A DNA stretch of 64,000 nucleotides, from contig JASDDO010000019.1 of assembly GCA_030015575.1 (NCBI GenBank), forward strand, positions 509,798,986 to 509,862,985. Reading direction: 5' to 3'. Of the stretch, positions 52,426 through 64,000 are shown piece after piece. The notes beneath the pieces were generated by a model. That model did no database searches. It was given only the letters and a program-made list of their open reading frames with translations, and was not told where the DNA came from. Numbering within the stretch: position 1 is the first letter of the stretch; each line of letters begins with the position of its first letter. This DNA is from Agapanthus africanus. Its lineage: Eukaryota; Streptophyta; Magnoliopsida; Asparagales; Amaryllidaceae. The position numbers and the translations under genes were made by a program.

Positions 52426-55150
52426 TTGACCGAACCCGCTTGTTATACTGAGCTGGGGAACGTTGGTCCCGCTCCAACTTATAATTGTTATAAGACCGAG
52501 CAGGAAATAGGGGATTACCAGAATTCCCATGCCGCCCAAACGAAGAGAGTGCATGCTGATGCATCATCTTCGGGTGTGTTCATTATACAGAACTGTTTCT
52601 CAGTATTCTTTACGTCCTGGGTATGTGATACCAGATCAGGATCCCGCATATGTAATTTGTTTCATGGGCTACAGATAGGTAAAGAACTGAGAACGGGTGA
52701 TAAGTTTCATGAGGCAGAAAACGGGGCAAGTGTTGCAGCCAAGTCTGTTGGTCACTGTCACCCTGTATTACCAATACATTGATTTTGAACAAGTGCTATT
52801 AAATACCGAACCTGATATACAAAATCATATCAGTCTCTTTATTAGTAAAGAAATGATAAAATTCTGTATTGATGGATAATGTTTTGAACATTTCCTATAT
52901 CAAAAGTTGATCGGTTCAGGCACGTTATCTAAAATCATTGACGTTCTAAATCAAACTACAGTTCTTAGTATACGGAACACACACAAGAGGAAGAGTTCAG
53001 AAATGAACGGATCCTTCTTGAGGTATTATAGACTGGGTCATATCAATGCGACCCGACTAGCTGAAGTTACATAAAGATGCATATTTAAATTAGTTTGAAT
53101 TTACATCTTGTGAAACTTGCCAGTCATGTCACAAAGATAAGATGACCATAGCTCCGTTTACTGGAAACAGAGAAAGAGTTTGTGAACTCTTGGGATGATA
53201 CATGTTGATGTATGTAGGTCCCCTGTCTACACATGCCAAGACTGGTTCTTTATACTTCATTACGTTCTTTGATGATCTCTCAAGATTCAGACATATGTTC
53301 CTGTTGAAACACAAGTCCGAACCTTTTGAGATATTCACAGAATATAAGTTAGAAGTAGAGAACCAAAATACGGGTATAAGTATTATGTCCTTTAATGTGA
53401 TCGAGGAGGAGAATACTTGAGCACGAAAATCCTGGATTATTCTAAAGGAGAATGAGATTCTCTCTAAGCATTACTTCTCCGTATACACCGCAGTACGTCG
53501 GTGTATCGGGGCGGAGCAGATGCACCCTATATGATATGGTGTGCTCTATGATAAGTACTACTGAATTTCCTATTTCCTTTTGGGAGTTATACGCTTGAGA
53601 AGCTGCATACCTATTCAATAGGGTTCCAATCAAATCAGTAGCCTACCGCTTCATATGTGATATGGAAAGGGAAGAGCCCATATCTTAAGTTGGTTAAGAT
53701 TTGGGGTTGTCCGGGCTATGTCTAAAAGCATAATCCGGACAAGCTCGAGGCAAGATCAGTTATGTAGAACTGAAATGGTTTCAGCTATACAAACTGCAGC
53801 TGATGATTTGGTAGAACCAAAGGATTCAATAGTTTTCAACGAACCTCAACCTCTCCGCCGATCTAGTAGGGTTCCTCACCCACCTGAGAGATACTTCGGT
53901 TTCTCTATGACAGTGGGAGCGAGGATTGCATCATGTGATGATGACCCAACTAGTTTCGAGCTGGCCATCAGGAGTGGGACTCTGTAAGAATAGCTGGATG
54001 CTTAGCAATCTGAGATGGAATCCTTATACACCAACAAAGTATGGACTTTGGTTGCTATATCTGAAGGGTTAAATCCCCATCACGAGCAAGTATATCTTGA
54101 GAAGATTACTTGGTGTACATGAAAAAGTTAAGACTTTCAAAGCTAGACTTGTTAAAGGTTTGCATCATTGACCAGATATGGATCATAATGAAACCTTTTC
54201 TAAGGATCTATGCTTAAGTCCATCCAGATCCTACTTACCACGGCTACATACCATGACTACGATATCTGGTGGTTGGGTGTCATGACTGATTTTCTAAATG
54301 ATGTTTTGGAAGAGAGCGTCTATAAGTACACAGCCAGAGGGCTTCGTAGACAGTGGGAGCAGTGGAAACGTGTGCAAGATGCTTTATAGGATAAAGCAGG
54401 CATCGCGGGGTTGGAACATCTGTTTTGATGTGGTAGTCAAAGAGTTTGAATTCATCAAAATGGTAGATGAACCTTGTATATACAAGAAGGTAGTAGGGAG
54501 TATGGTAATGATCCTCGTAGAGTACGTGGATGACATACTCTTGATAGGGAAGGAGTTTCCTATGCTACGCTCGGTCAATCTCCGTTTATCACAAGGATTC
54601 TCCATATAGGATCAAAGTGATACCTCCTAAATCCTGAGTTATCATCTATGAGATAGATGTAATTGGATGCTAGGAATCTCACTAGTAGTAGTAAAATGGT
54701 ATCAATCGATCCTGAGGAGAATCACTGGAAGGGTTCCAGGGTGATAAAGACGACTGAATGTCAGTCACAGGCATTGTCTTTACCCTCAGTGAAGGGACGG
54801 TAGGTTGGAAGAGTTCCAAGCTAGATACCGTGGCATACTAGACGATTAAGGCTGGATACATCGCTACTTAAGATGCAACCAAAGAGGCTGTTTGGGTGTA
54901 TATTGGTTCATGAGATGAACTACGTTTCTACCATTGTGAGACAATGGAGTTGTGGCTTATGCCAAGGAACGTCCATCCCATCAGTGATCCAGACATATTC
55001 TAAGGCAGTATCACCTGATCATGGAGATGGTTGATCTCCAGGGTGATCAAGGTTAGGAGAACAGACTCAGAGGACAACACGGCGGATCCACTCACAAAGG
55101 CCTTTTCCCAGAGAGAGACTTTTATGGGATGGTTGAGTATGAGATACTAC
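52426..55150 (+). pseudogene. A3 pol remnant: protease, integrase, RT, RNase H
   Basis: A protease-like stretch ends near 52780. TSWVCDTRSGSRICN is the copia active-site region, where the usual DTG reads DTR. The integrase zinc-finger region is near 53015-53160 (CETCQSCHKDK). The integrase core at 53202-53420 has THAKTGSLYFITFFDDLSRF, then the AYLFNRVPIKSV-like part near 53600. RT pieces are at 53800-53985 and 54298-54609, with EYVDDILLIGKE retaining the catalytic DD. RNase H traces run to about 55110. Stops and frameshifts are many. The ATG present in A2 at 57962 is ATA here (about 52391). It cannot make a working polyprotein. Confidence 0.85.
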
Positions 55151-55180
55151 AACCACTGCTATCAGATGGCCCTAGTGCAA

Positions 55181-55189
55181 GTGGGAGAT
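55181..55189 (+). promoter_or_regulatory. A3 polypurine tract
   Basis: GTGGGAGAT (preceded by GTGCAA) directly before the 3' LTR. Confidence 0.88.
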
Positions 55190-57386
55190 TGTTAGTTATA
55201 TGTATGCCCTAGAGGCCATTGCTATACATAGGATGTATATTGTAGTGGATGCAGGGACATATATAGGGAGGACTTTCTTGCTCGACATGATAGTATGCTA
55301 TCTGGTTACTCTTTACCTTAACGTGTACACTGATTGTCTCTCTGTTACATGTTGGTAAAACCCTTAGGATGTGTACTTGACTACCTGGACTATGATGCGG
55401 ATCATACTAGTGGGGACATGGTAGTCCATAAGTACATCCTTCAAGGTCCCTAGTCGTGGGTGTATCGAGACAGGGCATCGATATACCAGAGTAGACTAGC
55501 GTATACCTTCTCGACCCATACAGATGGGCGATGGATGATCCCATATCCATTGGTATTTGACATCAGAGATGATATACGGGTGCTCAGTGGAGACTGGGTA
55601 CACTGGACGGACTCGCCGAGAACTCCCAGATGGTATTATACCTTACGTCAGATGGCAGTTCTCAGGTGACACTGGTACAGAGTAGTCTGTTGACCCGAGA
55701 TCGTCATAGAGTCTTGTATGGTTCCCACTGTGCTTTGATTTCCACCTTACCACGTCCAAGAGGGCGTGCAAAACGGTGGTTTTTGGGTACAGTCCCGAAT
55801 CACATGGAGGCAATGAGCGATAGGAGGGGATTCGTCTCTCCCGGTATTGGGGGTTGATGTTGCGCTATGCTCGACTGGCCATAACTGGAAATCCCTGGCC
55901 AGGGTTGCAGTGATCTACTGGTAAGTGTTATCAGTAGTTTCACACATGTTATGGACCTTACGTCGGCATGACTTATCGAGCTATTGGGGTCTGACGTTTA
56001 CCACCCCTAGGCGAGATATGCGACATATCAGACGATCAGACCGGACTGTACGGTAAGTGTTACTGGTTGGATTCACAGGAGTGTGAGCAGGCTTGCTCGT
56101 CGATCTTCTGATCGCTCAATACCCGGGTGGCCGTTACGTTTAGCAGACCGCTTGCGGCTTGTGGGTGTTTGATATGATCATCACCTGCTGCTGGCGTATT
56201 GACGAGTCTTTAGAGTCCTACACAGAGGTTTCCTGGCTCAAGCAAAATGAAATAGGAGTGCATATGAGATATGTGCGGGACCGAGAATAATGCGTGTATG
56301 TGATACCGTATTCTATTCTCGCGATGAATGTATCGATTGGTTGTATGCGATATAACCTAGTTATCGAATCAAGGATTGATTCGATAAGCCGATACATTGG
56401 ATATTAGTCGGTCATATGCGATATGACCGGATCGTTAAATCAAGTGTTGATTTAATGATTTAATGTATAATTATATATTTGATATATTACTTTGCATTAA
56501 CTAATATTTGTTCACTTTAAATGGATTTTCTCACTTGATGTGCACATTGTATATGTGATATAGTTTTGTGCACTTGTATGTATCATGTTTGATGATACAT
56601 GTTTACTTGAGTTTGTGTAAAGATTAAACCATGATTATTTAAATGGTTAAGGTTTTAATTTTCATATCTATTTATTTATTATGGAAATGATAATGAGAAA
56701 AATGGTGGCTTTCTTTGTTTGTTCATGAAGCTTCATGAAGTTTTGACTAAAGTGACCATTTTGTCTCATCCTTAACTCTAACCATTTCACTTAACCATAG
56801 TTCTCTCTCTACACTTAACCATGGTTATAGTTATGATAAGAATAATCTTTTTTCTATTTTTCTCATTTATTCTTATGATAATTATCTTCTTCTTCTTCTT
56901 CTTCTTCAAGATGAAGAAGCTTGATTCCATCAATGGTGATTTGATGAAATGAGTGAGAAATCCAATTCTAAAGTGAACCCACCTCCTATTTCTTCATCCT
57001 CTACCTCTTGCCAAGTAGTAAAGGGAGTTTTCTTCACAAGTTTCATGACTTGGTGAAGTGGGAGCTTGATCTTGTAATGCCTCGACGTAGATCATCTTCG
57101 GCATCGTAGTCGATGACCTAGTCCGCCCATTTCTCTGATGAAGCCGAAGCTAGAGTCTGGGATCCGATTTGTACATCGAGGGGACTTCATCACGGAGCCA
57201 TGGAGGTGGAGAACCGGATCAACAAAGGTTGTAGCCTCTTTCTTTTAGTTAAGTTGTTAACTAGTTTCATTTTTCGCCTAAAATCTAGTTAACGATCCGT
57301 ATTAGGGTTTCTCGGCACTTGTAAAATTAGAAATTGGCATGATTGATACCTTGTGAGACCTCTTGAGCGTGCCAAGGAACCCTACA
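55190..57386 (+). repeat. A3 3' LTR (2197 bp)
   Basis: Same length as the 5' LTR. The right end GGAACCCTACA abuts GTTAG and the resumed A2 leader. Hairpin at 56361-56387 (TTATCGAATCAA-GGA-TTGATTCGATAA) is perfect here. The 5' copy has A for G in the right arm. Confidence 0.96.
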
Positions 57387-57391
57387 GTTAG

Positions 57392-57961
57392 GGTAGTCAT
57401 GCGACTTTGTTGGCCTTCATCAAGGGTCGTGCGGGTGGGTTTAATCCAATTATGAAATTTATGGGTTGCATTTGACTAGCCGCCTATGGTTTGTTGGCCT
57501 TCGTCAAGGTCATAGGTTGCTAGGGGCGAAATTATCGGGAATTTCAAGTGTTGAAATTTGCAAAGAGATTGCATACCTTCTATGAGATAGTTGAATCCCG
57601 ATACCCACTGCGAGTAAGAGTTACTCCTGGGAGACTTTTGCACTTTACAATTAGCCGATCAAGTAGGTTTCTAGAAAGGTGTCAATGGGGTTATGCCCCT
57701 GGAAAACGAGATTTATTTTAATTAGGTCCGTGCGAAAGCACGGGGAAACTCCCTCAAAGTACCGGCACTGGCCTGGCTGAAAGATTGGCGAACTTGTAGG
57801 ATGTAATTAATCCCGTCTAGTCTTTCCTTTTAGAGTTTGAAAGAAGATTTGATAAAAACAGTGGGAACCATCCGGATTAGATAAAATAATAACCAATTTA
57901 ATCTTGCAAGAGCATACGCTGAATGTTTTCTTCTCTCTCTCTCTCTTTCTAGGTAGAGACC
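57392..57961 (+). other. A2 leader, second part
   Basis: Continues from 47036. It holds hairpin 2 (57398-57433) and hairpin 3 (57476-57523: CTAGCCGCCTATG with CATAGGTTGCTAG, one mismatch and one G-U). It ends with the pyrimidine tract and TAG at 57952. Confidence 0.75.
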
Positions 57962-58171
57962 ATGTCACGCCTTAATCAAGATAATAATATGGATGTATTG
58001 ACCGAACCCGCTTGTTATACTGAGCTGGGGAACGTTGGTCCCGTTCCAACTTATAATTGTCATAAGACCGAGCAGGAAGTAGGGAATTACCAGGATTCCC
58101 ATGCCGCCCAAATGAAGAAAGTGCATGATGATGCATCTTCTTCGGGTGTGTTCATTACCGAGAACTGTTTC
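57962..58171 (+). pseudogene. A2 start of the protein frame, cut by G3
   Basis: ATG nine bases after the acceptor-like TAG opens MSRLNQDNNMDVLTEPACYT and continues for 70 codons to DDASSSGVFITENCF. In A3 the equivalent sequence leads directly into the protease. So the frame goes from a short unfamiliar N-terminus into protease with no Gag domain (no capsid-like part, no CCHC). It is truncated by the G3 LTR at 58172. It may be the remnant of a deletion that removed gag. Confidence 0.6.
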
Positions 58172-61100
58172 TGTAACATTTCAGAAAATATAAAATATTA
58201 TTTTTGGGAATTTAATATTAAAATAATATATTTCCCGAAAACTGCTGATTTGCGAAATTGGGGTTTTCGAAAGAGAGTATAAATATATACCAATAATTAT
58301 GAAATAAATAGAAATTAAAATGATTTATTCATTTAAAAATATATTTAAAGGATTTGGCAATTTTAAAAATTTATTATATGCAGTTTCGATAAAAACCCGA
58401 TTAGTGCACCTCAAATCGCGATTAAGCCAAATCCGCGTTTTTACAGTTTCCATGGTTAGTGCACCATGACATGCTCATTTTGTTACATGTTTCATTTCAT
58501 TTGGGCTTTTTATTAGGGTTTATTGGTGTAGAGAAAAGAGAAATGATTAAGGGAAAAGTAAAGGAGACATAATGATTAGGTTAGGTGAGCTTTGGAGAGA
58601 GGAAGAAAGTGTGAACTAGTGAGAGAGGGAAGGGGGCTGCTGCCCATTCATTGCCCCATCTTTTTTCTTCTTCTCTTCTTCAACTCCTCAACTCCATAAC
58701 CCTCCACAAAAATCCCTAGATCCATCTCCAACCATGCCCCAAAACCCTACACACCCTTCACAAATATTAATCCCCTCTTCAACCTCTACACATGGGACCA
58801 AGAAAAATTCAGTTTTGATGATCTTGGGGGATTCATGGGTGCTTTATGAGGTAATCCCTTCACTAATTGGGTAGTTTTCCATTTACTTAAGTATTTATAT
58901 GTGTTTAGATGTGATATTGTGGAGGTAGTGAACATTGGGAAACCCTAGTGAAGATTTGAGTGTTGGTTTGAATTGGGTGATGGATCGTAGCTGTTAACTA
59001 AACTTAGATGCTGTTTAGTGACCTAGACCAGACCTTAGAAACCCCAAAACACGGATTTAGAAACCCGACATCGGATAAATGTGTGATCTGTGGAGGTATT
59101 TTGGAATCTGGAGCAACCCGGGGACACTAGAATTGATTTTGGAATTACTGGGGGTCGTGCACGCACCTAGGAAGCTACCACTGAGACCCGAGCCCCTAAT
59201 TCAAACCTGTGGCCACAGATATATTAATTCTGGCCCCAATTTGCGGCCAGAGTAGGGTAGAAATGTTCCAGTTTTGTTCCATAGCTCCTTTTGCACTAAA
59301 ATAGACCCCTCAATTATGCAGTTTTATCTAAATGTCACCTGGGGAAAATCTGGAAGCATTTTGGTGTGTTTTAGGCTATGTTTTCCGTATTTTAAAATGC
59401 ACTTTCTTGATATTTGGATTTGTATTTGGTTGTCGGGTGTTTGTACATTGACAACAGGGGTTGTTTGATTGATGTGCACGTTTAGGCCAAAGGTTCTAAC
59501 CTATGAGCATGCCGTGCTCCATATCGGTTTTCTGCCTCGATTTTAATACATATTGCGATTGTTGATTATTGTAGTTACCTTCGCGTGGATTCCGGGATGA
59601 CGGAGCGTGGCGTCATCGAATTCGGCAAGCGAGAAGCAAGGTGTGTAGATCTATATCTACTGGGGAAGTCGGGTGGATGGCGTATAGCACCCCCGCAAAC
59701 TTCTGATGGAAACCGATTTATAGAGTATGGTTAGGAAACCTAGATTAGGAAACTAAGGTTAGAATATAGATAGCTATGTAGTCATATTACAAACTAGAGA
59801 ATAGTTAATTGTGATATGTTACTACCATCCTAGGATGACGTTTAGCGATATTGCCGTTTAGGGTTCTGTAGGACTAGATAACCGATGTAGATACGTCATC
59901 CGAACCATACCTTTTTCTAAACTAAAGAATCATATGTATCCTTTAAATGTATATCTTGAGGGATGTTACGGATTTTCAAATGATATCTTTTCCTTAAAAC
60001 ACCGTAACCCCTATTTTTCAAAACTACGGTTCACTTTCTTAAAAATCTGATTGTATGGTTCGGATGTGTTGTTAGATTAGATATTTATACTTAGTAGAGA
60101 TAGCATAATTATGTAAACTCGACATGATATGAGACATAAATGCGATGAAAGAATACAAGACGAATTTGATGATATGAAGAGATGATGATATGATATGATG
60201 GTATACGGATGCGAGTCGATCGAAATGATTTATACCCTGCCGGTCCCCTGATATGAGATTATTGCAGATGCGACCTGGGACATAGGTATATAGGGTTATA
60301 TATATGTACCGAATGTTGTGAATCATGGATGATAGGCCGTATGTGATATTAGAGCGTACCCTCATTTGTCGTATAGGATGATAGGATCCCTTTTAGTACA
60401 ATGCCGCCGCACGATGATATTCCGTGCGTGATGAGTTGACTTGATGATTGATCCTTACCCTTGACTAGAGGTTGCCGTACGATGGATTATAGCGTACGCG
60501 GTATTTTTAGGCTAGATGCCGATTGATAGATTCACCGACTCGGACATATGATAGATACGTATACCATATAGCTTTTCGCCGATGATTTACCTTGTGCTGC
60601 ATTCATGATAGTATTATTGCATCGCATATACCTGTGATAGTACACCGCACCATTATCGATGATGCGTATTTTACACGTACACATATTGCCGGCTCACACA
60701 TTTCATCATCGATAATTGCCATGTCACTACACAGTAGGGTTGCTGCATCATGACATATACATTGATACGCCCATACTTGCGCACATACACATTGTATATT
60801 CATATTTGTGCACACATACATGGTACATCTTTACTTGCGCATATACATATTGTACCTATATTGATAGCTGGTTTTATTGCAAATTTGGGAACCGCATGCG
60901 ATACTTTAAAAACTGGAACCATTTTAAAAGAGCGGTTTCCCCCTTAATATGTCATATAACTATTCCATATTGCATGATACACAGATATGCTCACATTTCT
61001 TTTTACATGTCGCATACATCATGCTCTATTATTTTACGCATTGAGATATGCTGTTTTCATGAGATTTCTGGATTTGAGAACCGTGGATATTTCAAATGAG

Positions 61101-62592
61101 ATTATGTGTTGTTTTAAAAACCCGGTTTCTCTTGATATGATATTTCAGTGCGTCCACCATGTGTTTTCTCGGTTCTGAGAGTGGCATGTGAAACCCGATT
61201 CGAGGAGTGGTAGGCACCGTCTGCGGGTACATGGTGGACCCAGTGAGGTACCCCGGGGCAAGAAGACTCGTATATGTTAGACGGTGTGCCCGGCAGGGGG
61301 AGCACTACCTACCGGTGATAGTATGTAGACTCGGCGGATATCAGGAGGATACCAACCGGAGTAGCGAGATGGATATGAGGGCCGACCAGGGAGTGCGGCG
61401 CCTGAGGGTCGATCTGAGGATGTGGTGCCTGAGAAGTATGAGGATTTACGTGCCGATGCTGGGCATGGTTTTCATGTTTTCGAGTGTCGATGCTAGGCAC
61501 TCAGGTTCCATGATTTGATGTGTCGGGAGGGATACTGTTGATATATATATATATATATATATATCATACTTTCATGCACACTCTTTTATGATATTTACAT
61601 GCATGATATTGTTGCGTCAGTGGTTGACGCGTGGACTAGATCCACATTTATATATACATACACCGATGCAACTATCGGAGGTTTTGCACGTGCTTAGAGA
61701 TATTGATTTATGGGTGGACGAGATCCACATATCCGCATGCATTGATTATTACTGTTGGATGTTATCCACATGCATATAGATATTGACTACCTTGTTGGCA
61801 CATATTCGACTCGGTCACCATAGATATCATAGTATTACCCTTTGATATAGTTGACCTATGAGTCGTTGTTTATTCGATTTCTACTTGTAGATATATTTCT
61901 ATTCATGAGTTGGCAACTCACCCCCGTTGTGCCACAGTTCTTGCAGGTTAACCGCTTGGATCAGCAGTGGCTTCGCTGGCACACAGCTTCATTCGAGTGT
62001 TTTGCATTGGTAGGTAGGGCATTTATATCGTACCCACTCTTGTATTATATTTCATATTGTATCTAGTTAACTCCACCAATCAAAAGTTGTAATTGTATAA
62101 GTGATGAGACTTAGTGAGACTTGCAGTTGCGAGATTTGAGCGATGGGTTTTATTTTCCCTTTGGGGTTATATCTTGCTCTTTTCACTGTCTTTTGTGGTG
62201 AACTTCGCCGTTGGGCGTCGTATACTTATTTATACTGTATTGCGTCGTTGTGATCTGCCGTTTGGCGAAGAGCTAGCTCCCGCTTGGGGATGCCTTTATT
62301 CCTCTTATGTATTTGTGGCTTTGGATCAAAATATACAAAGGAGGTGCTGCCAAGATTTTCAAAAAGACGAAACATGTTTTAAAACTAGGAAATTCACTTG
62401 CATCATTCACGTTCCTTTTCTACTCATTAAGAAAACTTGTTTTCATTATACCTTTATTTCAAAACCTCACCTCCTTTATTTTTCTAAAAAAAGGTTTAGA
62501 TTTCTGGGTTTCAGCTTACTTGAATTCTGTTACGCCTTTAGACGTTGCGTGATTCAAGTGCTTGTCACGAGCTAATATTTTGGGTCGTGACA
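58172..62592 (+). repeat. G3 5' LTR (4421 bp)
   Basis: TGTAACATTTCAG...GGGTCGTGACA. It contains an exon-like block (59575-59640), a (TA)n run near 61541-61564, an acceptor-like TTCTTGCAG ending at 61946, and the 31-bp box (62264-62294). The region matching the G1 minisatellite is absent or unrecognisable. Open frames here (for example 62114-62575, 153 codons) run through these conserved non-coding blocks and are not supported as genes. Confidence 0.88.
59575..59640 (+). other. Candidate internal exon in G3 LTR
   Basis: 66 nt between GATTATTGTAG and GTGTGTAGATC. The inside-intron motif GTAGAT-CTAT-ATCTAC follows, then GTCGGGTGGATGGCGTATAG as in G1. Confidence 0.42.
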
Positions 62593-64000
62593 AAGTTGGT
62601 ATCGGAGCGCTAGGTTTAACCTTTGTTCGAGTCTTTGTTTGACTATGCGCAGTCTAGGGCGGGTATGTATTTCGGAACCTAGTCTTGACCTTACGGAACT
62701 TAGACTTGAACGGGAGGGATCAGACCCGAACTTTCATTTCATAGGCTGACTCTGATTGATGGAGTAGGTGGCTTGAGTAGAGTGACGTACCGTACGTATG
62801 TTACGCGGCATATTTACGAGACGATACACCACTTAAGAAACCTTAGGATGTATATATTTTCGAGACCAGTGATTCTCTTCATACCCATGATTATACATCC
62901 ATTTGAGATACTTGATTCTATTTGTTTCCATGATCATACTCCCATTGATGCTGTTCCTTCTTATGATCATGTATCCATTCTGGATCTGTCGTTTCCTCTC
63001 ATGCCGTTGATCTGCTCTCTTTGATACTCGATTGAGGTTCCTGTCACCATAGATTGAGCGCAGTTTAAGCTGCTGCTAGTATTGCGGTCAGGGCGTGCTC
63101 GTTTGATACGAGGGCCGACCATTGTGTTTTCTGGTGACATGAGAACGTCTCGAGTTAGTATTTTGTTGTGACCTCTTGTGGAGGCGAGAGATTGGTTTTA
63201 CACCGGATGATCGGGCCATTGTTAGAGCTGCCAGTTCCAAGAGGACTGTTGATGTACAGCATACCTCAAAGATTTGATGTCGCCTAACGTGCAGACAGGT
63301 GACCCAGCTGTTGTCGAGATGATGGGATGTCGCTTTCAGAGCTTACGAGCTAAGGCTGCTGGAGCTACCAAGCAGAAATGCGACAGATGATAGCTAGTCT
63401 ACCCATATTTGAAAGACGAAGGTGATTCGTCAGAGAGATGCGCCGGAGCAAGCCCAGTTGAGTTGAAGATTTCCAGTGTAGAGAGTCTTACTCTGATCTA
63501 GAGCAGACCGATCCAGAGATGACCGCCGATGTATCGCCTTTCCTAGAGGACTGAGGCATTGCTTAGCATGAGAGCGGAGAATAGTCACATGTGGTATTGG
63601 CGAAGCTAAAAGGTTTGAACGAGTGCCAGGACACCATTTTCCCAAGTTTAAAGTGTTCGGAGGAACTTGCAGGTAATTCTATGGACCCTCTAGAAGAATG
63701 AAACCCTAACTCGACATGATGACCATGGAACCGCTTTGAATCTTAGGGTTTGTGGCAGTTTAGCAGTGCCATCATTAAGGCTTGGGTTTTCCCTTCTACG
63801 GATGGTCCAGAGGTGCTGTGGTATGTACTAGATATTTTTAGACTGCACTCAAGTGTTGAGCCTTTGGGAAATTTTGGGACCTCGATGACTCGATCGAAAA
63901 GTTTGACGTCGTCCAAATACCATGTGATAAGAGATTAGTAAGCTGACCAGCTTCGGATAGAGGACCTCACCCCGATGCGTTGTGAATTGATCGAGGACGG
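62593..64000 (+). other. G3 interior, incomplete
   Basis: Primer site TGGTATCGGAGCGCTAGG (62598-62615) has one change from G1. 62650-63560 aligns with G1 19839-20720, a possible degraded gag with stops. From 63626 to 63932 there is the module shared with copia leaders. No pol is visible before the window edge. Confidence 0.7.
63626..63932 (+). repeat. Copia leader module inside gypsy element G3
   Basis: Same module as G1 20988-21295 and A2 44964-45270 (CCCTCTAGAAGAATGAAACC, GGCTTGGGTTTTCCCTTC, CACTCAAGTGTTGAGC). The surrounding gypsy sequence just before it differs from G1, so the junctions may not be the same. Confidence 0.83.

Larger units (their letters stand above)
47037..57386 (+). mobile_element. 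A3: complete Angela-like copia element, defective pol
   Basis: Two 2197-bp LTRs, primer site, 3.1-kb leader, broken protease-integrase-RT-RNase H, polypurine tract and 5-bp target duplications. By eye the LTRs differ at about 45 sites (2 percent), so it is considerably older than B. It lies inside A2, in a leader of the same family. It has no recognisable gag. Confidence 0.96.
42734..58171 (+). mobile_element. A2: Angela-like copia element, gag-less, cut at both ends and split by A3
   Basis: LTR piece 42734-44521, primer site, leader to 47036, then element A3 (47037-57386). The leader resumes at 57387 and a short frame starts at 57962. It is cut at 58171 by G3. The first 391 bp of its LTR are absent because E2 sits there and the left side is gone. 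Its leader aligns with A3 and with B from about 4020 on. Confidence 0.87.
58172..64000 (+). mobile_element. G3: chromovirus-like gypsy element, 5' part
   Basis: LTR 58172-62592, primer site, and 1.4 kb of interior before the window ends. Same type as G1 but clearly diverged. The 5-bp flank at left is GTTTC (58167-58171); the right copy is outside the window. Confidence 0.88.

Noticed and set aside
62114-62575. 153-codon frame in the G3 LTR
   Set aside because: It runs through the conserved non-coding 31-bp box and the LTR end. G1 and S1 have stops in this frame.

Overview
The window looks like nuclear DNA from the repeat-rich fraction of a flowering plant genome. I find no host gene, rRNA, tRNA, CRISPR array or bacterial feature. 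Nearly all 64 kb can be assigned to nested LTR retrotransposons. The lineage clues are Angela/BARE-like copia LTRs (starting TGTTAG, with ATGCCCTAGAGG), chromovirus-like gypsy LTRs ending GGGTCGTGACA followed by TTGGTATCAGAGC, and a third group with a tRNA-Asp primer site (CCCCGGCAACG.CGCCA on the + strand) typical of the Athila/Tat side of gypsy. The species cannot be named from this.

Layout. 1-13860: 3' part of copia element A1, with its pol frame intact in the visible part. A complete copia element B (608-10709, two 2214-bp LTRs, target duplication CCTTG) is inserted in the middle of the reverse transcriptase. 13861-26892: gypsy element G1 with about 4-kb LTRs and only about 3 kb of internal sequence, carrying a reverse-oriented solo copia LTR (S2, 17725-19833, duplication CGTCT). 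26893-36024: minus-strand element E1, holding a solo gypsy-type LTR (S1, 28858-31551). 36025-42733: minus-strand element E2 of the same family as E1. 42734-58171: copia element A2, which contains the complete copia element A3 (47037-57386, two 2197-bp LTRs, duplication GTTAG). 58172-64000: gypsy element G3, running off the window.

How the parts relate. A1 is the only element whose visible coding frame is intact. B, A2 and A3 are related gag-less copies with broken or truncated pol. They share a long untranslated leader with several RNA hairpins whose paired bases change together between copies. B's two LTRs differ at only about 4 sites although its pol is wrecked, so it was probably moved recently by proteins from another element. 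E1/E2 share an unrecognised protein frame and no visible pol, and also look non-autonomous. G1, G3 and S1 are diverged members of one LTR type sharing a small exon-like block bounded by splice-site-like sequences.

The left ends of G1, E1, E2 and A2 are all missing. Because these elements sit one inside the next, a single junction at 13860/13861 explains all four losses. The strongest candidate for something undescribed is the conserved structured RNA leader of the copia elements (around 4050-4830, 46430-46980 plus 57398-57523, and 51170-51955).
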